A DNA stretch of 64,000 nucleotides from DAISIK01 sp036822055 (lineage in GTDB: Bacteria > Verrucomicrobiota > Verrucomicrobiia > Opitutales > Puniceicoccaceae), in assembly GCA_036822055.1 (NCBI GenBank), contig DAISIK010000013.1, positions 1-64,000 of the forward strand, given 5' to 3'. The position numbers and the translations under genes were made by a program. Positions within the stretch are counted from its first letter, which is position 1. Every line of letters starts with the position of its first letter. The notes under the pieces were generated by a model, which was not told the origin of the DNA, made no database searches, and was given only the letters and a program-made list of their open reading frames with translations. Positions 61,446 to 64,000 of the stretch are shown one piece after another.

Positions 61446-62108
61446 TCAGGCTTGGGGGACGATGGTCTGGAGGAAGTTCTGCGGGTCTTTACTCTGAAAG
61501 AATGCAGATCCCGAGACGAAGGTATCTGCCCCGGCGTTGCGGCAGCGCAGGGCTGTATCCAGGTTGATGCCACCATCGACCTGGATGCGAAAGTCGAGCC
61601 CTCGCTCGCTGCGCCACTTGGCGACTTTTTCAATAGAAGGAAGGGTATCTTCCCGAAAGGATTGACCGCCAAACCCGGGGACAACGGTCATCACAAGTAT
61701 CAGATCGACCTCCTCGAGGTAGGGGAGGACGAACTCAGCGGGGGTGTCCGGATTGAAGGCGAGACCACAAAGGCAATCCAGATTGCGAATGCGGGAGAGG
61801 GTAGCGGCGTGGTCGTATTGCGGTTCAATGTGTATGGTGATTTGATCAGCACCAGCCTCAATGAAGGCGTTTATGTGATCCTGGGGGTTAGAGAGCATGA
61901 GGTGAGTGTCGAGAAAGAGACCAGTCTCTTTATCAAGCCCCGCCACCATCTGAGGACCGAAGGTTAAGTTCGGGACGAAGTGCCCATCCATGATGTCGAG
62001 GTGGAGCCAATCGAGGCCTAGTCCCTCGACATGACGCGCGCTCTCAAGGAGAAGTAGGTGATTCCCGGCGAGGAGGGAGGGGGCGAGGACGGGTGCAGGT
62101 GTTTGCAT
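61446..62108 (-). CDS. rpe: ribulose-phosphate 3-epimerase
   Basis: TIM-barrel epimerase of the pentose phosphate pathway, 220 residues. Seen: APSLLAGNHLLL at the start, LHLDIMDGHFVPNLTFGP with metal-binding His/Asp, THLMLSNP, VMTVVPGFGGQSF, and IQVDGGINLDTA with the second catalytic Asp. ATG 62108. Divergent from panB by 91 bases and convergent with the coiled-coil gene. Confidence 0.95.
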   Translation of the reverse strand: MQTPAPVLAPSLLAGNHLLLLESARHVEGLGLDWLHLDIMDGHFVPNLTFGPQMVAGLDKETGLFLDTHLMLSNPQDHINAFIEAGADQITIHIEPQYDHAATLSRIRNLDCLCGLAFNPDTPAEFVLPYLEEVDLILVMTVVPGFGGQSFREDTLPSIEKVAKWRSERGLDFRIQVDGGINLDTALRCRNAGADTFVSGSAFFQSKDPQNFLQTIVPQA

Positions 62109-62199
62109 GAACTTGCTTGGAGTTTGTGATGGAGGCTGTTTGCTCAGGGTTTGGAAAACCGCTTGTCGTCGATAGAGGACGCGTTAAACCTTGGCTACG

Positions 62200-63000
62200 A
62201 TGAAGCGAGAGGACTACAGGAAGCGCAAGTCGGAAGGGATTCCCTTCGCCATGGTTACTTGCTACGATTTCCCGCTGGCGAGGCTTCTCGACGAGGTAGG
62301 GATCGAAATGATTTTTGTTGGTGACTCTCTCGGGACCAATGTCCTCGGCTACGGCGACGTGCGGGAGGTGACGGTGGCAGATATGCGGCATCACCTCAGG
62401 GCTGTCCGCCGGGGGGTTCGAAAGGGAGATGTCGTGGTTGATCTTCCTTTTGGTAGTTATGGGACGCCCTCCCTGGCGGTCGATACGGCGGCAGGATTCT
62501 CCATGGACGGGGCAGATTTGATCAAACTAGAGGGTGGCATGACAGTTCTCCCTCAGGTAAGAGCGCTGGTAGATGAGGGGCATCGGGTGATTGCCCATCT
62601 CGGCTACCAGCCTCAATTCCATGAGGAAGGGGAGCCGATCGTCTGCGGTCGTTCCGAAGAAGAGGTCTCGGATTTGCTGGAGACCGCGCTCGCTTTTGAT
62701 CAAGCGGGGGCAGAGATGGTTTTACTCGAGTGCGTGACCGAGAGGGTGGCGGGTATGGTCACGGGGCGGTTGAGTATACCGACGATTGGCATCGGATCGG
62801 GCAACCGCTGCGATGGCCAGGTTCTGGTCCTCCATGATCTCCTTGGCATCAATAAGGTCGGTTACCGTTTTGTGCGGCAGTACGCAGCCCTTGCGGATGA
62901 GATCAAACGGGCGGCCGCCGAATTTAGGGATGACGTAGCTGAGCGATCGTTTCCCGGAGAAGGGGAATGGTTTAACAGTCCACAGGGACTGGTCGACTAG
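62200..63000 (+). CDS. panB: ketopantoate hydroxymethyltransferase
   Basis: First step of pantothenate synthesis, 266 residues from ATG 62200 (MKREDYRKRKSEG); a TTG at 62191 is also in frame. Seen: VTCYDFPLARLLDEVG, VGDSLGTNVLGYGD with the Mg-binding Asp, VVDLPFGSYG, IKLEGG, the catalytic Glu in VLLECV, and PTIGIGSGNRCDGQVLV. It needs methylenetetrahydrofolate, which GlyA and the glycine system supply. No panC is adjacent. Confidence 0.95.
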   Translation: MKREDYRKRKSEGIPFAMVTCYDFPLARLLDEVGIEMIFVGDSLGTNVLGYGDVREVTVADMRHHLRAVRRGVRKGDVVVDLPFGSYGTPSLAVDTAAGFSMDGADLIKLEGGMTVLPQVRALVDEGHRVIAHLGYQPQFHEEGEPIVCGRSEEEVSDLLETALAFDQAGAEMVLLECVTERVAGMVTGRLSIPTIGIGSGNRCDGQVLVLHDLLGINKVGYRFVRQYAALADEIKRAAAEFRDDVAERSFPGEGEWFNSPQGLVD

Positions 63001-63004
63001 GCAG

Positions 63005-63035
63005 AAAAAAGCCTGCCCAGCATTGCTGGACAGGC
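63005..63035 (-). terminator. intrinsic terminator of the fasciclin gene
   Basis: On the minus strand, 63035-63025 pairs with 63021-63011 (11 bp with one internal mismatch, 3-base loop), followed by six T at 63010-63005. It lies 40 bases after the fasciclin stop and also just past panB, for which the strand lacks a T-run. Confidence 0.82.
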
Positions 63036-63075
63036 CCGGAGTGAGACTAGTGACAAGAGTGAGAGTGAGAAATGC

Positions 63076-63597
63076 TCAGATCTCGATTCCCTCGGGGAGA
63101 ATCACCGCATCAATGACGTGGATGATGCCATTGGACGCCATGACGTCGGTCTTAATCACATTTGCTGCCCCAACCTTGACTCCACCGTCGGTGGTAATCT
63201 CGAGAGAGTCCCCGGAAAGCATCTCAACAGTACCAGCCGAGACGCTGGCTGCAGGGACCTTGGCACCGAGCACGTGATAGGTGAGGATTCGAACGAGGGT
63301 ATCTTTGTTCTCTGGCTTGAGGAGCTTTTCGACCACGCCGTCCGGAAGGGCCTTGAAGGCATCGTCGGTAGGGGCAAACACCGTGATGTCTTTGGCCTCC
63401 TTGAGGGTCTCGATAAGCCCGCCAGCCTCGAGGGCAGCGGCCAAGGTTTTGAAGCTCCCGGCAGCAACAGCTGTATCCACGATATCAAGCTGAGCAGGTA
63501 TGGCCTTTTTTACCGCTCCTTTGACGTCGCCGTGGTTGTGACCGTAGGCGAAAGTTGCAAGAGAGAGTGAGAGGAGAGTGAGTATCGTTTTCTTCAT
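63076..63597 (-). CDS. secreted fasciclin-domain protein
   Basis: 173 residues. Signal peptide (MKKTILTLLSLSLATFAYG), a short His-containing start of the mature form (HNHGD), then one complete FAS1 domain: DIVDTAVAAGSFKTLAAAL, ITVFAPTDDAFKALP (H1 box), LTYHVLG, and a final IIHVIDAVILPEG (H2 box). FAS1 domains mediate adhesion or ligand binding at the cell surface. Single-gene unit with its own terminator. Confidence 0.92.
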   Translation of the reverse strand: MKKTILTLLSLSLATFAYGHNHGDVKGAVKKAIPAQLDIVDTAVAAGSFKTLAAALEAGGLIETLKEAKDITVFAPTDDAFKALPDGVVEKLLKPENKDTLVRILTYHVLGAKVPAASVSAGTVEMLSGDSLEITTDGGVKVGAANVIKTDVMASNGIIHVIDAVILPEGIEI

Positions 63598-63736
63598 AGA
63601 TCTCGTACGAGACGCGGAAATGAGGCGGTTGCAAGTAGGATTGATGAAAGAGTTTCAGCTTTGGGATTTCGCCCGAAGAGTTTTTCGTCTGAAGGTCTCA
63701 AGGTTTTTTTGAAGGACGGGGGTACTTGCTGCTTTT

Positions 63737-64000
63737 TCAGTCGGCCTGGCTGGAGAACCGATCCTCCAGAAGGTTTGCCAAGGTTTCGAAAAAGCGACTT
63801 GGTGACACTGGCGGCCCATTCCAAGGGTGGGAATTCAGGATGGTGCGCCCGTGTTGATCGACAGCAATGAAGGAGGGAGGAGTCCCGGCATCATGTTGGA
63901 GTACGGTCGGACGGAGGCGTCTTTGGGCGTGGTCGAGGATTGGAAACCGCGGTGGATGCTTGGCAACGAAACGCCTGAAGCGTTCAAATTGAGGGTCGCG
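63737..64000 (-). CDS. thioredoxin-fold protein, C-terminal part (runs off window)
   Basis: 87 residues are visible before a TGA at 63739-63737; the 5' end is outside the window. The block HDAGTPPSFIAVDQHGRTI has the cis-Pro (T-P-P) and following strand of TlpA/thioredoxin-like proteins, and a short amphipathic helix ends the chain. The CxxC region would be upstream of the edge. Family assignment is tentative because only the C-terminal portion is seen. Confidence 0.55.
   Translation of the reverse strand, partial: RDPQFERFRRFVAKHPPRFPILDHAQRRLRPTVLQHDAGTPPSFIAVDQHGRTILNSHPWNGPPVSPSRFFETLANLLEDRFSSQAD

Noticed and set aside
1..64000. CRISPR array or tandem repeat cluster
   Set aside because: No regularly spaced direct repeats and no cas-type genes were seen.

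Overview
The window looks like chromosomal DNA of a Gram-negative bacterium of the PVC group, most likely Verrucomicrobiota (Opitutia-like). The organism call is an inference from gene content. It has LPS-type acyl- and glycosyltransferases, a TolC/MacAB-type exporter and Mpl for DAP-type peptidoglycan. It also has a PEP-CTERM protein, a single large-headed pseudopilin, MenB (menaquinone), and a small protein resembling a family I remember from Planctomycetes/Verrucomicrobia. By eye G+C is near 60 percent, except for one visibly A+T-richer gene at the left edge. Starts are often TTG or GTG with weak or no Shine-Dalgarno, and many neighbouring genes overlap as ATGA or TGATG.

Layout. 1-1.5 kb: start of an IS481-like transposase running off the edge, an orphan A+T-rich gene and a degenerate stretch. 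1.5-5.9 kb: arginine operon argC-argJ-argB-argD. 6-17.5 kb: outer-membrane protein, HemW, lipoprotein, a single-chain glycine decarboxylase of fused-subunit type, cupin, NhaC antiporter, PEP-CTERM protein, SurE and an acyltransferase. 17.6-23.9 kb: serA-plsY-hom-lysC-thrC. 24-27.8 kb: tRNA-Arg, an unusual protein kinase gene directly behind tRNA-Leu, then a PPP-type phosphatase. 27.9-32.3 kb: CBS-containing pyrophosphatase, pseudopilin, glyA, LMW phosphatase. 32.3-41 kb: mpl, FKBP isomerase, tlyA, ribD, MBL hydrolase, polX, and two RsmE-type methyltransferase genes flanking a DUF4126 gene. 41-49.4 kb: McsA-like protein, an acyltransferase-glycosyltransferase fusion, a divergent heptosyltransferase, menB, VTT membrane protein, mntR, ilvB and an unknown gene. 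49.5-52.1 kb: RLAN-RimK ATP-grasp protein with a GNAT partner and a possibly frameshifted gene. 52.2-61.4 kb: tolC-macA-ABC-permease operon ending in a GIDE-GIDE-LemA membrane protein, divergent from a sigma-54 response regulator. 61.4-64 kb: rpe, panB, fasciclin protein and the end of a thioredoxin-like gene.

Most of the window is core metabolism (Arg, Thr/Lys/Met precursors, Ser, Gly, branched-chain amino acids, pantothenate, riboflavin) mixed with envelope genes. The least explained modules are the exporter operon with the double-GIDE LemA protein, the RLAN-RimK/GNAT pair, the kinase/tRNA/phosphatase cluster, and the acyltransferase-glycosyltransferase fusion. No CRISPR array, rRNA gene or complete mobile element was seen.
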